This document shows, one piece after another, positions 1 through 8,066 of a DNA stretch of 64,000 nucleotides. The first letter of the stretch is position 1. Each line of letters begins with the position of its first letter. Origin of the DNA: Eubacteriales bacterium (GTDB taxonomy: Bacteria > Bacillota > Clostridia > Tissierellales > GPF-1); assembly GCA_030625815.1 (NCBI GenBank), contig DAOUQF010000011.1, positions 1-64,000 of the forward strand, in the 5' to 3' direction. The notes under the pieces were generated by a model. It searched no databases, was not told the origin of the DNA, and saw nothing but the letters and a program-made list of their open reading frames with translations. The position numbers and the translations under genes are program-made.

Positions 1-87
1 TTTTTCCTTATCCCAATAGGCTTCATTGCTATACGCATAAGTGATACCTGTCTTCTTGTTTGTTTGATAAATGATACCCATAATCAT
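1..87 (-). CDS. Transposase N-terminus, IS1634/IS4-like (partial, runs off left edge)
   Basis: The first 29 codons of a transposase are present; the rest lies outside the window. The visible peptide contains QTNKKTGITYAY and YWDKEK, a start I recognise from DDE transposases of the IS1634/IS4 type in Clostridia. ATG at 87 or at 81 could be used; a GAGGGG ribosome binding site precedes both. Its promoter and a 32-bp palindrome lie just upstream, and the next gene on that side stops at 186, so one end of the insertion sequence must lie near 125-190. Family assignment rests on a short motif only. Confidence 0.65.
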   Translation of the reverse strand, partial: MIMGIIYQTNKKTGITYAYSNEAYWDKEK

Positions 88-92
88 CACGC

Positions 93-124
93 CCCTCGTT
101 ATATATTATAATATATAACGAGGG
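93..124. repeat. 32-bp perfect palindrome over transposase promoter and SD
   Basis: The two 16-nt arms (CCCTCGTTATATATTA and its exact reverse complement) meet without a spacer. The palindrome covers the -10 box of the transposase promoter, and on the minus strand its last bases are part of the GAGGGG Shine-Dalgarno sequence. As RNA it would form a long hairpin hiding the SD, but only in transcripts that start outside the element. Confidence 0.9.
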
Positions 125-133
125 TAAAATCAA
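105..133 (-). promoter_or_regulatory. Sigma-A promoter of the transposase
   Basis: On the minus strand TTGATT and TATAAT are separated by exactly 17 nt, giving a start near position 98, about 11 nt before the first possible ATG. The -10 box sits at the centre of the 32-bp palindrome. Confidence 0.7.
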
Positions 134-185
134 CTGAAAACCGCTAAATCTGTTGATTTTTCAACGTTCTATGTGGTTTTCATCG

Positions 186-722
186 TTACACTTCCCGGGA
201 ATCCAGGATATAAGGCTCAAATGACAATATTTTAGAAATCGGTCTTGTTTCAGTAAACATGATCAAATTTCGTAGGGATTTTCCATATTTCTCAGTCAAT
301 GATGCAAATCGAGTGAATTCTTCAGGACAAAGATAACTGATTTGAAAATAAGCATTATTAATATGACCTGCTTTAGTAACCTTAAAACCAAGCTTATAAT
401 TTTCATCTTCGTCACTAAATCTCATTACTAACTCGAGCTCGGCTTTGTTGTTACCACTTAGAGTATGAAATACGTCTTTATCATCTGATACTCTTAGTGA
501 TTCAATATCTGCGAAATTTAAATTCTTGCTTACTGAATAAAACTTCTTGCCTTTCGATACGACATTAATATCGTAACACTTTTTCCAAAGTAGCATAGCT
601 TCAATAATTGTGGTTTTCCCTACGTTATTCCGCCCTATTAACACGTTAAATTTTGAATCAAATTCAATCGTTATCCTAGCTATACTTTTATAATTCTTTA
701 TCATCAATTGTGAAATATGCAT
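186..722 (-). pseudogene. AAA/OLD-family ATPase, truncated to its N-terminal domain
   Basis: The 178-residue product begins with a fold typical of OLD-family/RecF-like ATPases: IKNYKSI near the start, then the Walker A motif GRNNVGKTT at about residues 30-38. Members of this group usually have 400-600 residues with a Walker B segment and often a Toprim nuclease domain; none of that is present. The reading frame stops (SREV, stop) close to the inferred end of the insertion sequence, so the gene was probably cut by that insertion. A good SD (AGGGGG) precedes the ATG at 722. Such ATPases are common in phage-defence and plasmid-exclusion modules, but the remaining part alone is unlikely to act as a nuclease. 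Confidence 0.7.
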
Positions 723-744
723 TATGACCCCCTATTGTCGACAT

Positions 745-1116
745 CTAACTTTTCAATTCATTAATCACATTTCCAGTAAAAATGCCTGCAACTTTTGCAA
801 TAGTATCTAGTTTCTTTGGAAGTTTTTTTTCTTTAATCACTTTCATTGTTTTTTCCCAGGTTTCAGGATTTCGTATTTGTTCCAAATAATCCTGGCCTTT
901 CCAAGTTAAACTACCAACATAAAATGTTAGTAATCCCTGATCAGAATAACTTGGCTTATACTCACTTACTAAACCGGCCTCATACATTAGCTTACAATGA
1001 TATGCAATTTGTACCTTAGTATATCCATCAATTCTTAGCTCTCGGATTGAGGTGTCCACATAGAGTTCCTCAATTTCAAATAATATCGTTCGTAGAAGTT
1101 CCATATTTCTCTTCAT
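745..1116 (-). CDS. DUF2513 domain protein
   Basis: A small cytoplasmic protein of 123 residues if the ATG at 1116 is used; this start has an SD-like GAGG seven nucleotides upstream and gives the family-typical beginning MKRNMELLRTIL. An upstream ATG at 1182 would add 22 residues but has a poorer SD. The pattern IAYHCKLMYEAGLV, then LTWKGQDYLEQIRNPETW, matches DUF2513, a winged-helix-like family found in phages and genomic islands whose function is not known. It lies between the truncated ATPase and the coiled-coil/nuclease-like pair, with short gaps, in the same orientation. Confidence 0.65.
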   Translation of the reverse strand: MKRNMELLRTILFEIEELYVDTSIRELRIDGYTKVQIAYHCKLMYEAGLVSEYKPSYSDQGLLTFYVGSLTWKGQDYLEQIRNPETWEKTMKVIKEKKLPKKLDTIAKVAGIFTGNVINELKS

Positions 1117-1232
1117 ATTCGCCTCATCCATTTTATTATGTCTTTCAAATAGTCCTAATACACTAAATATATTTTTCCGCATTAACTCACTTCATTCAAA
1201 AATATAACTATTACGTTATACACAACTATAAC

Positions 1233-2342
1233 CTAATTATCAATCCCAGTTCTAACAGCTTTTGCTACCCTTGTTCTCGTGTATTGATATGCCAAGCCAT
1301 CAATGCGTTTTTTATTAGAATAATATACCATGTCATCTTGATCAATACATAACAATTTCGGAACGATTTCTTTTATATATGGTTGAATTTCTTTATTGAT
1401 TAAACCGGCTGATACCGTTCCGCATATACCCCCAGCCGCTCCCCCAACCGCTCCCCCAGCTATAGCACCAAGCGCAGTTCCAACTGTACTTAATACAGCA
1501 GTAACTCCGAATTTCGAAAACAAAACAAGGACTTTGAAAGCTGCTAATTTCGCTTTATTATCCATTTTCAATCTACTAAAGTCTCTTTGAACATTAACGA
1601 TATCTATGAGTAATCGAATGCCTAATACAACTTCTTTTACATAAGGAAGTATGTCCCCTAATTCGTCTGGTACATCGATTCCACAATTTTCTGCCAAAAC
1701 CTCTAATTTATCTCCAACCTCTTCAGTGAATTCATTAACTGAAAAATCAATATCAGGAACAAACTGTTCTGCAAGCTCAGGCGCTTGTTCAATTATTTTT
1801 TCTCTAATTTCACGGTTAGTTGCATACAAAACACCTGGCTGTGATTCCATTATGTTTTTCAAGGTACTGGCATTTTCACCTACCCACATTTTAGCTTGAA
1901 CTAAAATTTCATCTCCCTCCCCATTCTTGCCTATAATATCCCAAATTGGTTGAGTGGGGTTTGATGGGATTTCAAAATTATAACCTGAATATTCCTTCTC
2001 AAGAATATCAGGTAATTGAAGTTCAAAATATTTGCCTTTTAACGAACTAATAAATCCGACAACTGAGCTCTCTCCCCTTTCTAACATTTCTAAGTAGTGG
2101 TCATATAGAGACCCCTCTGTCTTCGTGAAAGAAGCACGAAATGCATTTTCTAGGTCGTCGGGCACATTTCTTGCATCGAATAATGCTATCAATCCATGTT
2201 GTACTCCAAAAGATGCTTCAATTATATAGTCTGATGAATTTTGAGTACATAAGTGCTCAAAATAATCTGTAATTACTATATTTTCATAATCTGCGTTTAT
2301 TGATATCTTTTCTAGATTATCTAAGTATGAAATTGATTCCAT
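1233..2342 (-). CDS. Unknown protein with possible PD-(D/E)xK core and glycine-zipper membrane segment
   Basis: I do not recognise this 369-residue protein as a named family. The ATG at 2342 is preferred over one at 2372 because GGGAGG lies just before it, inside the end of the upstream gene. Residues about 95-155 contain KGKYFE, then WDII, a turn of polar residues, and VQAKM; this E...D...QxK spacing resembles a restriction-endonuclease-like (PD-(D/E)xK) active site, but that is a pattern match only. Around residues 285-320 there is a hydrophobic stretch with a glycine zipper (GTALGAIAGGAVGG and following residues) able to span or insert into a membrane. It is coupled to the tail-anchored gene upstream, so the two products probably work together. 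Confidence 0.5.
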   Translation of the reverse strand: MESISYLDNLEKISINADYENIVITDYFEHLCTQNSSDYIIEASFGVQHGLIALFDARNVPDDLENAFRASFTKTEGSLYDHYLEMLERGESSVVGFISSLKGKYFELQLPDILEKEYSGYNFEIPSNPTQPIWDIIGKNGEGDEILVQAKMWVGENASTLKNIMESQPGVLYATNREIREKIIEQAPELAEQFVPDIDFSVNEFTEEVGDKLEVLAENCGIDVPDELGDILPYVKEVVLGIRLLIDIVNVQRDFSRLKMDNKAKLAAFKVLVLFSKFGVTAVLSTVGTALGAIAGGAVGGAAGGICGTVSAGLINKEIQPYIKEIVPKLLCIDQDDMVYYSNKKRIDGLAYQYTRTRVAKAVRTGIDN

Positions 2343-2355
2343 TTTAAAATCCTCC

Positions 2356-2805
2356 CTAAATGAAGAATCCAATTATTACTGCTAAACAAGCTACTGATGA
2401 CAGTACTAATGACAGCGAATTCACTTTGCTATCAGCAATATACTTTGGCTTAATATTTGTTGACTCTGTATTCATCAGCTCTATATTTATTGACTCAAGT
2501 TCTTTTATCTTCTTTTTGAAAAGCATATTTTCTTCTCTAATCTTTGCAATTAGGTTTAGAGTTTCTTGGTTCTGCACATTCAACTTAACCAATAAACTAT
2601 GATTCTGTAATACACGAGGAATTAATGCTTTATTAATTTGATCCTGTTCTTCCCAAAATCTGACTTTTTCTAACATAGAAACTATAGAATCATCTTTTAG
2701 TGCCTCTGAAGTCTCTGCACTCTTCTTTGTGCTCTTCTTTGTGCTCTTAGCTTTATCTCTTTTCTGTGCATCTTCACTTTTTTTAAAGATATTATTGACT
2801 TTCAT
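2356..2805 (-). CDS. Tail-anchored coiled-coil protein, unknown function
   Basis: The 149-residue product has a Lys/Ser-rich N-terminus with two KSTKKS-type repeats (about residues 20-30), a predicted coiled coil from about residue 45 to 110 (NQETLNLIAKIREEN, KKKIKELESINIEL), and a single C-terminal hydrophobic helix (SLVLSSVACLAVIIGFFI) ending at the last residue. This is the layout of a tail-anchored membrane protein facing the cytoplasm. GGGAGG precedes the ATG. The stop codon lies 14 nt before the start of the next gene, whose SD is inside this reading frame, which implies translational coupling. No family was recognised. Confidence 0.55.
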   Translation of the reverse strand: MKVNNIFKKSEDAQKRDKAKSTKKSTKKSAETSEALKDDSIVSMLEKVRFWEEQDQINKALIPRVLQNHSLLVKLNVQNQETLNLIAKIREENMLFKKKIKELESINIELMNTESTNIKPKYIADSKVNSLSLVLSSVACLAVIIGFFI

Positions 2806-2862
2806 GCAATCCTCCCAATTATTAGATCTCTATTTAACATATGAATTTATTCTGTATCTCAA

Positions 2863-3047
2863 TTATCTCTTAAAAAAACTATGTACTTCAAACCATTCAT
2901 CAACTTGAACTACAGTACTGATATCATGTTTTTTTAATAGATCATCAATATCTTTACCACTGATTATTAAATTGGATGGCAGATTTCAATAATTTCGCTA
3001 TATACTTGCTTTACTACAAAAGAAGTCGTTATAATTATTCTAAATTG
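2863..3047 (-). pseudogene. C-terminal gene relic, frameshifted
   Basis: Two adjoining minus-strand frames join into one plausible protein end: FVVKQVYSEIIEIC in one frame (down to about 2985) and SNLIISGKDIDDLLKKHDIS, ending in WFEVHSFFKR and a stop, in the other. The change of frame near 2980-2990 and the stop upstream of 3047 show that the gene is dead. The segment LIISGKDIDDLLKKH is faintly like the LIDGEELAxLMIEH end of Mrr-type restriction endonucleases; this is a weak resemblance. The flanking stretches 2806-2862 and 3048-3165 are AT-rich and hold nothing else I can support. Confidence 0.35.
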
Positions 3048-3165
3048 TCAATGGCGTATTCTTGGAATAAGTTTTTATGTTACTTTCTCATAATTTCCCA
3101 TATTTTTAGTATACCACTAAAAAAAAAGAGTACATGACTCTTTTTCATTTTACAACAGCATATTT

Positions 3166-3685
3166 TTAAAAATAATAAACAGCTTCATTCTTTTCTGTAG
3201 TATGCAGTTCCTCGATATTCGAAGATGAAAAGACCATGTTGAATTTAACTTCAACATGGTCTTCATACACGGTTACCTCTTTAAAGAATTCTCTAATGAT
3301 CTGCTTAATCCTCTTTTTGTCTCCATCTCGAATAACCTTCAGGTACTTCTTGAACAATTTGGTGACTACTTTACTGTCTAGCTCTTCAGCCTTTATTTCG
3401 CCTTCAGCTCGTTGATTTCGATTGTAAGATCACTTTTTCGCTGCTGCAAGTTATTAAGCCTGGATATTAATTCATCATATACAACCCCATTCTCGACCGA
3501 TTTAGTGATGATGCTATCTTGCGAGCAACCGCTTCAAGTTCCTGCTAAAGAGACTTTACTTGAAAGTCTACGATTCCCCTGGTATATTAAACCACAGTCA
3601 CCACATAGAATAAGTTCTTGCAGTAGGTAGACCACTTTCTCCTTACTCGGTCCTCTAATATACGTGCGCTGCTTGATGAAAGGTT
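3166..3685 (-). pseudogene. Large serine recombinase, decayed C-terminal part
   Basis: Reading the minus strand from about 3685, the frame shows RTYIRGPSKEK, a zinc-ribbon start LILCGDCGLIY, then an in-frame TGA (near 3540), a coiled coil NNLQQRKSDLTIEINELKAK, a frameshift near 3395-3400, and an open end of 63 residues with IKQIIREFFKEVTVYEDHVEVKFN. This order (recombinase domain remnant, zinc beta ribbon, coiled coil, C-terminal strand pair) is that of large serine integrases. The N-terminal resolvase domain is missing. The relic ends about 50 nt from the tmRNA terminator and so lies where an integrase of an ssrA-inserted element would be expected. Confidence 0.75.
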
Positions 3686-3728
3686 TCTTTCATTATAATT
3701 GTCGTATTCTATTCTGTTTTTCGTAAAC

Positions 3729-3755
3729 AAAAAACACTCTATCTCTAGAGTGTTT
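3729..3755 (-). terminator. Rho-independent terminator of ssrA
   Basis: A 10-bp stem (AAACACTCTA / TAGAGTGTTT, loop of four at 3742-3745) is followed on the minus strand by a run of T residues, directly after the CCA end of tmRNA. Confidence 0.85.
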
Positions 3756-3761
3756 AGATCT

Positions 3762-4116
3762 TGGTGGAGGTGGTGGGAGTCGAACCCACGTCCGAAAGTC
3801 CTTTCCGTTTTGCTTCTACTGGGATAGTTGCTGATTAAAGTTTAACCCTTGCCTCCCCCCAACAACTAGCGGAGACCCGAGCGAGCCTGTGATACGACCA
3901 CATGGACCAGGCAAGCCATGTGTCGTTTCCTGCTTTTAAATGAAGCTCAAGTCCGATCTGCAGGTCGACCGATCAGGAGCTACTACCTTATAGCTTAGGC
4001 AGCGTAAGCGTAATTATCGTTTGCATTTGTTTTTTTGACCGCTTTTTAGATGAACGTGTCACAACATCCCCGGCTACAAAAAGTTCCAAACCCCCGTCGA
4101 AACCATTTTCACCCCC
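3762..4116 (-). ncRNA. ssrA: tmRNA (SsrA)
   Basis: This 355-nt RNA rescues stalled ribosomes by acting as alanine-tRNA and as a short message. The 5' end GGGGGUG (4116-4110) pairs with CACCUCC near the encoded CCA end at 3762-3764, forming the acceptor stem; the T-arm sequence GGTTCGACTCCC is present. The tag reading frame (4024-3995) encodes ANDNYAYAA followed by TAA. smpB, its protein partner, stops only six nucleotides upstream, and no convincing separate promoter is seen in that gap, so tmRNA is probably cut out of a smpB-ssrA transcript. The 3' end faces the accessory patch, as expected for an ssrA integration site. Confidence 0.97.
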
Positions 4117-4122
4117 ATGATA

Positions 4123-4575
4123 TTAATGATCGCGCATGGCGCGTTTCATTCGTCTGTCTGCATCGCGCGCAGCGATGACATGACGCTTGTCATGGAGTTT
4201 CTTTCCTTTGGCAAGGGCAATCTCAATCTTTGCCTTTCCCGCCTTCATATAAAGCCTTAGAGGAATAATCGAATATCCTTGCTTCTGCACTTGACCAGCC
4301 AGTTTGCTGATCTGTTTCTTATGCATCAACAGCTTCCTCGTGCGAACAGGATCCACGTTGTAGATGTTGCCTTGTTCGTAGGGACTGATATTCATCTGAT
4401 ACACGAAAATCTCGCCTGCAGTTACGCCGCAATAAGACTCTTTCAAGCTGACCTTTCCCTGTCGAATCGATTTGATTTCCGTGCCCGTCAAAACGATGCC
4501 GCATTCAAAGGTGTCTTCGATGAAATACTCATGGCGTACTTTTTTGTTGTTTGCAATGACTCGAATTCCGTCCAT
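4123..4575 (-). CDS. smpB: SsrA-binding protein SmpB
   Basis: This 150-residue protein binds tmRNA and brings it to stalled ribosomes. Family motifs are clear: [20 protein letters not shown] near the start, [16 protein letters not shown], and the basic C-terminal tail [18 protein letters not shown] that enters the mRNA channel. The length is normal for the family. It is directly followed by ssrA and preceded by rnr, an order seen in many Firmicutes. A near-consensus promoter overlaps the end of rnr, so smpB-ssrA can be expressed apart from rnr. A 12-bp perfect palindrome (AAACGTACGTTT, 4605-4616) lies in its leader. Confidence 0.97.
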   Translation of the reverse strand: MDGIRVIANNKKVRHEYFIEDTFECGIVLTGTEIKSIRQGKVSLKESYCGVTAGEIFVYQMNISPYEQGNIYNVDPVRTRKLLMHKKQISKLAGQVQKQGYSIIPLRLYMKAGKAKIEIALAKGKKLHDKRHVIAARDADRRMKRAMRDH

Positions 4576-4623
4576 ACTCTACCCCTCATTTCTTCTGACG
4601 AAAAAAACGTACGTTTGTTTCAT

Positions 4624-4668
4624 CAGGAGATGCTTATTCATTATAGCATCTCCTGGAAAACTCGTCAA
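4624..4668 (-). promoter_or_regulatory. smpB promoter with inverted repeat over the -10 box
   Basis: On the minus strand TTGACG (4668-4663) and TATAAT (4645-4640) are 17 nt apart, an excellent sigma-A promoter. The -35 box overlaps the rnr stop codon. A 10-bp inverted repeat, CAGGAGATGC at 4624-4633 and GCATCTCCTG at 4646-4655, brackets the -10 box and could be an operator or, in read-through RNA, a hairpin. It lacks a T-run, so it is not a standard terminator. Confidence 0.7.
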
Positions 4669-6770
4669 TCAGCCAGAACAAAGTCAATCAATCGACGTTC
4701 TGTATCGGTTTTTGCCACCAGAATCTTAACCGGATCCCCCAAGTGATAACTCTTGCCGGAGAAAGGATCTTCAATGCAGAATCGTGTTTCATCAAACTCG
4801 TAAGAACCTTCAAGCGTTGTTAGCGGCACCATGCCCTCGACGGTATTGTCCAGCGCCACATAGAAGCCAAATGCGCTGACGCCCGAGATGACGCCCTCGA
4901 AGGTCTCTCCCAGAAATTGTTGCATATATTCGGTCATCTTCAGCTTCACGCTCTCACGCTCCGCTTCCTGTGCTTTTCTCTCCCGCTCTGAACTGATGTC
5001 GGCTACGCCAGCCAGCAATCGTTCGTAATGATGTATGCGTTTCTCGTTCATGTCCCCATGGAGCTGTTCCTTGATAATCCGATGGATCTGCAGATCGGGA
5101 TATCGACGAATTGGAGAGGTGAAGTGGCTATAGTATTCCGCTGCCAAACCGAAGTGCCCCTCGCTTTTGGCTGAGTACTTCGCTTTCTTCAAAGATCGAA
5201 GCATCACCATGCTGATGACCGCCTCTTCCGGTTTCCCCATCACCTTGTCCATCACCTGTTGCAAGGATTTCGGATGAAGGTCGGTTCTGCCTTTCAGCGT
5301 AATGCCGAAATGATTGACAAAATGAACAAAGGCTTCGATCTTCTCTTCGTCCGGGGCTTCATGAATCCGGTACAAGAATGGAATGTCCATCCAGAAGTAT
5401 CGCTCCGAGATTGTCTCATTAGCCAGAAGCATAAATTCTTCAATCATGCGGTTGGCAATCCGGCGTTCCGCCTTCTTGATCTCAACGGGAGCTCCCGACT
5501 TGTCCAAAATCACCTTGGCTTCATCGAAGTTGAAGTCTATGCTGCCACGCAGTTCTCTTCGGTGACGAAGACGGCCTGCCAAAACAGCGGAATCGCGCAA
5601 GGCTTGAATCAACTCCTGGTTATCAAAGCTCGACTCATCCATATGCTGAATCAGATCCGATACATCGGTATAAATCAATCGCGCCTTGGAGTGAATGATA
5701 GTCTCCGCAATCCGTGAGTCTTCCACATCGCCTTTGGCGGAAATCGTCATAATAACAGACAGGGCCAATCGATCGACACCGGGATGCAAGCTACAAAGCC
5801 CGTTGGACAAATGTTTCGGTAGCATCGGGATCACCCGGTCCACCAGATACACACTGGTGCCCCTCGTTCTCGCTTCCTTGTCCAGTTCACTGTATTCCTG
5901 CACATAGTTCGTGACATCGGCGATATGCACACCGAGTTCAAACCGATTATCCGGCAGGCGCTTAATCGAGATGGCATCATCCAGGTCCTTGGCGTCGGCT
6001 CCGTCAATGGTGAAGATCAGGGCGTCGCGCCAATCCTCGCGTCCATGCATCTCATCTTTTGAAAGTTCCGTGTAACGCGTGGCTTCTTCAAGCACCTTCT
6101 TCGAAAATCCCTTTGGCAATTGATGCTTGTGGATAATCTCGGCGATATCGATACCGGGATCGCCAACATCCCCCACCACTTCAATGATTTTGCCTTCGGC
6201 TTTCTTTCCATCTTCCGGCCATTTGGTAATCTTTGCAATGACTTTTTGCCCGTCTCGCGCATGCATCAACTTTTTCGATGGAATAAAGATATCCCCATGG
6301 ACTCGCTTGTCGTCCGGGACAACAAATCCAAAGTTTTTGGTCTTTTGCAAGGTGCCGAAAAAATTATCGGTTTTCCGCTTGATGATTCGTTCAACAACGC
6401 CCTCGGATTTCTTTTCATCAGGTCTTCCCTCTTTGATCAGGCGAAGCAAAACCGTATCACCGTCGAATGCGCCCTTGGTAGAACGGCCCGCGACAAAAAT
6501 ATCATTTTCCATCACCCGTTCCGGACGGCAGAAAAAGAAGGAACGCTGACTCGCCATCATAACGCCCTTTCGGTAGCCCATCCACTCCGGCAAGCCGAAC
6601 CGCTGTTTCTTTTGAACCAGATCCCCAGACTCCACCAACGCATCGATAATTTCATAGAAGATTTTTTTTGATTCCTTGTCAATCTTAAACAGACTCACCA
6701 AATCACGCTTGCCTAAGGGTACCGGTTCTCCTTCAATCAAGGCTGTGAGTATTTTTTCTTTCATATCCAT
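4665..6770 (-). CDS. rnr: Ribonuclease R
   Basis: A 701-residue 3'-to-5' exoribonuclease that degrades structured RNA and works with tmRNA in clearing non-stop messages. The order is: an N-terminal winged-helix segment (residues 1-70), cold-shock domains ([16 protein letters not shown]), the catalytic RNB domain with [14 protein letters not shown] (acidic metal ligands at about residue 255-265), and a C-terminal S1 domain ([19 protein letters not shown]). The C-terminal Lys-rich tail found in E. coli RNase R is absent, as usual in Firmicutes. The SD GGAG precedes the ATG at 6770. It sits between ddl and smpB in the same direction. Confidence 0.96.
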   Translation of the reverse strand: MDMKEKILTALIEGEPVPLGKRDLVSLFKIDKESKKIFYEIIDALVESGDLVQKKQRFGLPEWMGYRKGVMMASQRSFFFCRPERVMENDIFVAGRSTKGAFDGDTVLLRLIKEGRPDEKKSEGVVERIIKRKTDNFFGTLQKTKNFGFVVPDDKRVHGDIFIPSKKLMHARDGQKVIAKITKWPEDGKKAEGKIIEVVGDVGDPGIDIAEIIHKHQLPKGFSKKVLEEATRYTELSKDEMHGREDWRDALIFTIDGADAKDLDDAISIKRLPDNRFELGVHIADVTNYVQEYSELDKEARTRGTSVYLVDRVIPMLPKHLSNGLCSLHPGVDRLALSVIMTISAKGDVEDSRIAETIIHSKARLIYTDVSDLIQHMDESSFDNQELIQALRDSAVLAGRLRHRRELRGSIDFNFDEAKVILDKSGAPVEIKKAERRIANRMIEEFMLLANETISERYFWMDIPFLYRIHEAPDEEKIEAFVHFVNHFGITLKGRTDLHPKSLQQVMDKVMGKPEEAVISMVMLRSLKKAKYSAKSEGHFGLAAEYYSHFTSPIRRYPDLQIHRIIKEQLHGDMNEKRIHHYERLLAGVADISSERERKAQEAERESVKLKMTEYMQQFLGETFEGVISGVSAFGFYVALDNTVEGMVPLTTLEGSYEFDETRFCIEDPFSGKSYHLGDPVKILVAKTDTERRLIDFVLAD

Positions 6771-6786
6771 ATTTCTTCTCCTTCAT

Positions 6787-6808
6787 AAAAACAGAGGCAT
6801 TCTGCCCC
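6787..6808 (-). terminator. Weak terminator between ddl and rnr
   Basis: A 6-bp stem (GAGGCA / TGCCCC on the plus strand, loop TTC) followed on the minus strand by TGTTTTT. It overlaps the last base of ddl and probably only partly separates it from rnr. Confidence 0.5.
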
Positions 6809-7983
6809 TATTTTTTCACACCGCCACCCATTCGCTGATAGAGTTTCACATCGTATGAGGTGACATTTTTTTGTTTTTCTTGATGTGCCGCCAGGGCCAA
6901 TTCAATCTGCTTGGTACATAACTCTTTAAAAGAGATCCCGCCGGCTTCCCATAGATAGAAGGCCATGGAGCCCGGGAGTGTATTTATCTCGTTGATGTAA
7001 ATTCCGTCCGCGTCGCTCAACAGAAAATCGATGCGGGCGTCGCCTCTGGCATCAATCGCCCGAAAGGCATCCTTGGCGAGTTGCTGAATTTTCGCCGTCT
7101 GCGCATCGGGAAGGTCAGCCGGAATTCTCCGCTTCGCGGACTGCATCCCTTTTCCACCCTTGCCGCCTTTGGCGCCGTTGATATATTTATCCTCATAAGA
7201 GAGGAAATCTTCCCAGGTAACGGGTTCCTCGCACACCGATGCCGTCAGGTCCGCGTCACGTCCCATGACAGCGCAGTTGATCTCTCGTAGGGGCAGAATT
7301 GCCTTTTCAATGATCACCTTGCGGTCGTAGCTCATGGCTACTTCTATGGCATAAATCAATCCGGCTTTGTCTTCCGCTTTCGAAATTCCGATACTGGATC
7401 CCAGATTGGCGGGTTTTACCACCAATGGATAGCCAATCGCCTCCGCCTTTTCAATCAAGGCATCCTTCTCCGGCGCCCATTGATCGCGATAGAACCAAAG
7501 ATAAGGTACGATCGGCAATCCTTCCGCCTTGAACACCGATTTCATCAAGACCTTGTCCATGCCAACCGCCGCTGCAACCACGCCGCAACCAGTGTATGGA
7601 ATATTCATGGTTTCAAACAAGCCCTGCAGGGTGCCGTCCTCGCCATTGGTCCCATGAACCACCGGAAAGAAACAATCCACCGTCACAACTTCTTTTGTTT
7701 CAAACATCTTTCGAGTCCTTGGATCGCGATAAAGGGTGAAGTCATTGCTTCTCGCCACAGGCACGCATTCAATCAAGCCTTTCAATGTTTCATTCTTAAA
7801 GTTCATAATGTCAAAAAGGGCATCCCCCGTCCACCATTTGCCATCCTTGTCGATATAAATTGGAACCGGTTTATATTTTGCAAGGTCTAGGTTCTCCAAT
7901 ACCTGAAGCCCTGTTACGACCGAAACTTCGTGTTCAACACTGCGTCCACCAAAAATCACTCCGACGCTGATTCGTTTTCCCAT
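6808..7983 (-). CDS. ddl: D-alanine--D-alanine ligase
   Basis: A 391-residue ATP-grasp enzyme that joins two D-alanines for peptidoglycan precursors. It begins with IFGGRSVEHEVSV, has VVHGTNGEDGTLQG in the second domain and the ATP-grasp end YINEINTLPGSMAFYLW. SYEDKY in the omega loop keeps the tyrosine typical of D-Ala-D-Ala enzymes rather than the histidine of VanA-type D-lactate ligases. It is longer than most Ddl proteins, and a Gly/Lys-rich insert (INGAKGGKGGKGM) follows the omega-loop tyrosine. GGAGG precedes the ATG. The upstream MurF-like enzyme should use its product. Confidence 0.95.
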   Translation of the reverse strand: MGKRISVGVIFGGRSVEHEVSVVTGLQVLENLDLAKYKPVPIYIDKDGKWWTGDALFDIMNFKNETLKGLIECVPVARSNDFTLYRDPRTRKMFETKEVVTVDCFFPVVHGTNGEDGTLQGLFETMNIPYTGCGVVAAAVGMDKVLMKSVFKAEGLPIVPYLWFYRDQWAPEKDALIEKAEAIGYPLVVKPANLGSSIGISKAEDKAGLIYAIEVAMSYDRKVIIEKAILPLREINCAVMGRDADLTASVCEEPVTWEDFLSYEDKYINGAKGGKGGKGMQSAKRRIPADLPDAQTAKIQQLAKDAFRAIDARGDARIDFLLSDADGIYINEINTLPGSMAFYLWEAGGISFKELCTKQIELALAAHQEKQKNVTSYDVKLYQRMGGGVKK

Positions 7984-8041
7984 CTTCTGTCATCCTCCAA
8001 TTCTCAAATCTCTTCCCCTTATTCTACCATAAGGGCAAAAG

Positions 8042-8066
8042 AAAAAACAGGCGATGAACACCTGTT
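8042..8066 (-). terminator. Terminator-like hairpin after the MurF-like gene
   Basis: A stem AACAGG / CCTGTT followed on the minus strand by TTTTTTC. It overlaps the stop codon of the gene ending at 8065, so ddl may get only part of the upstream transcription. Confidence 0.55.

Noticed and set aside
3412-3630. 72-codon plus-strand frame beside tmRNA
   Set aside because: It is the complement of the decayed serine recombinase, whose zinc ribbon and coiled coil read on the minus strand.
4120-4149. ATGAAA-N18-TAATAT as a separate ssrA promoter
   Set aside because: The predicted start would fall at or inside the mature tmRNA 5' end, leaving no leader for RNase P; co-transcription with smpB is more likely.
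6808-7983. VanA-type D-Ala-D-Lac ligase
   Set aside because: The omega-loop keeps SYEDKY with tyrosine as in D-Ala-D-Ala ligases, and no vanH or vanX is adjacent.
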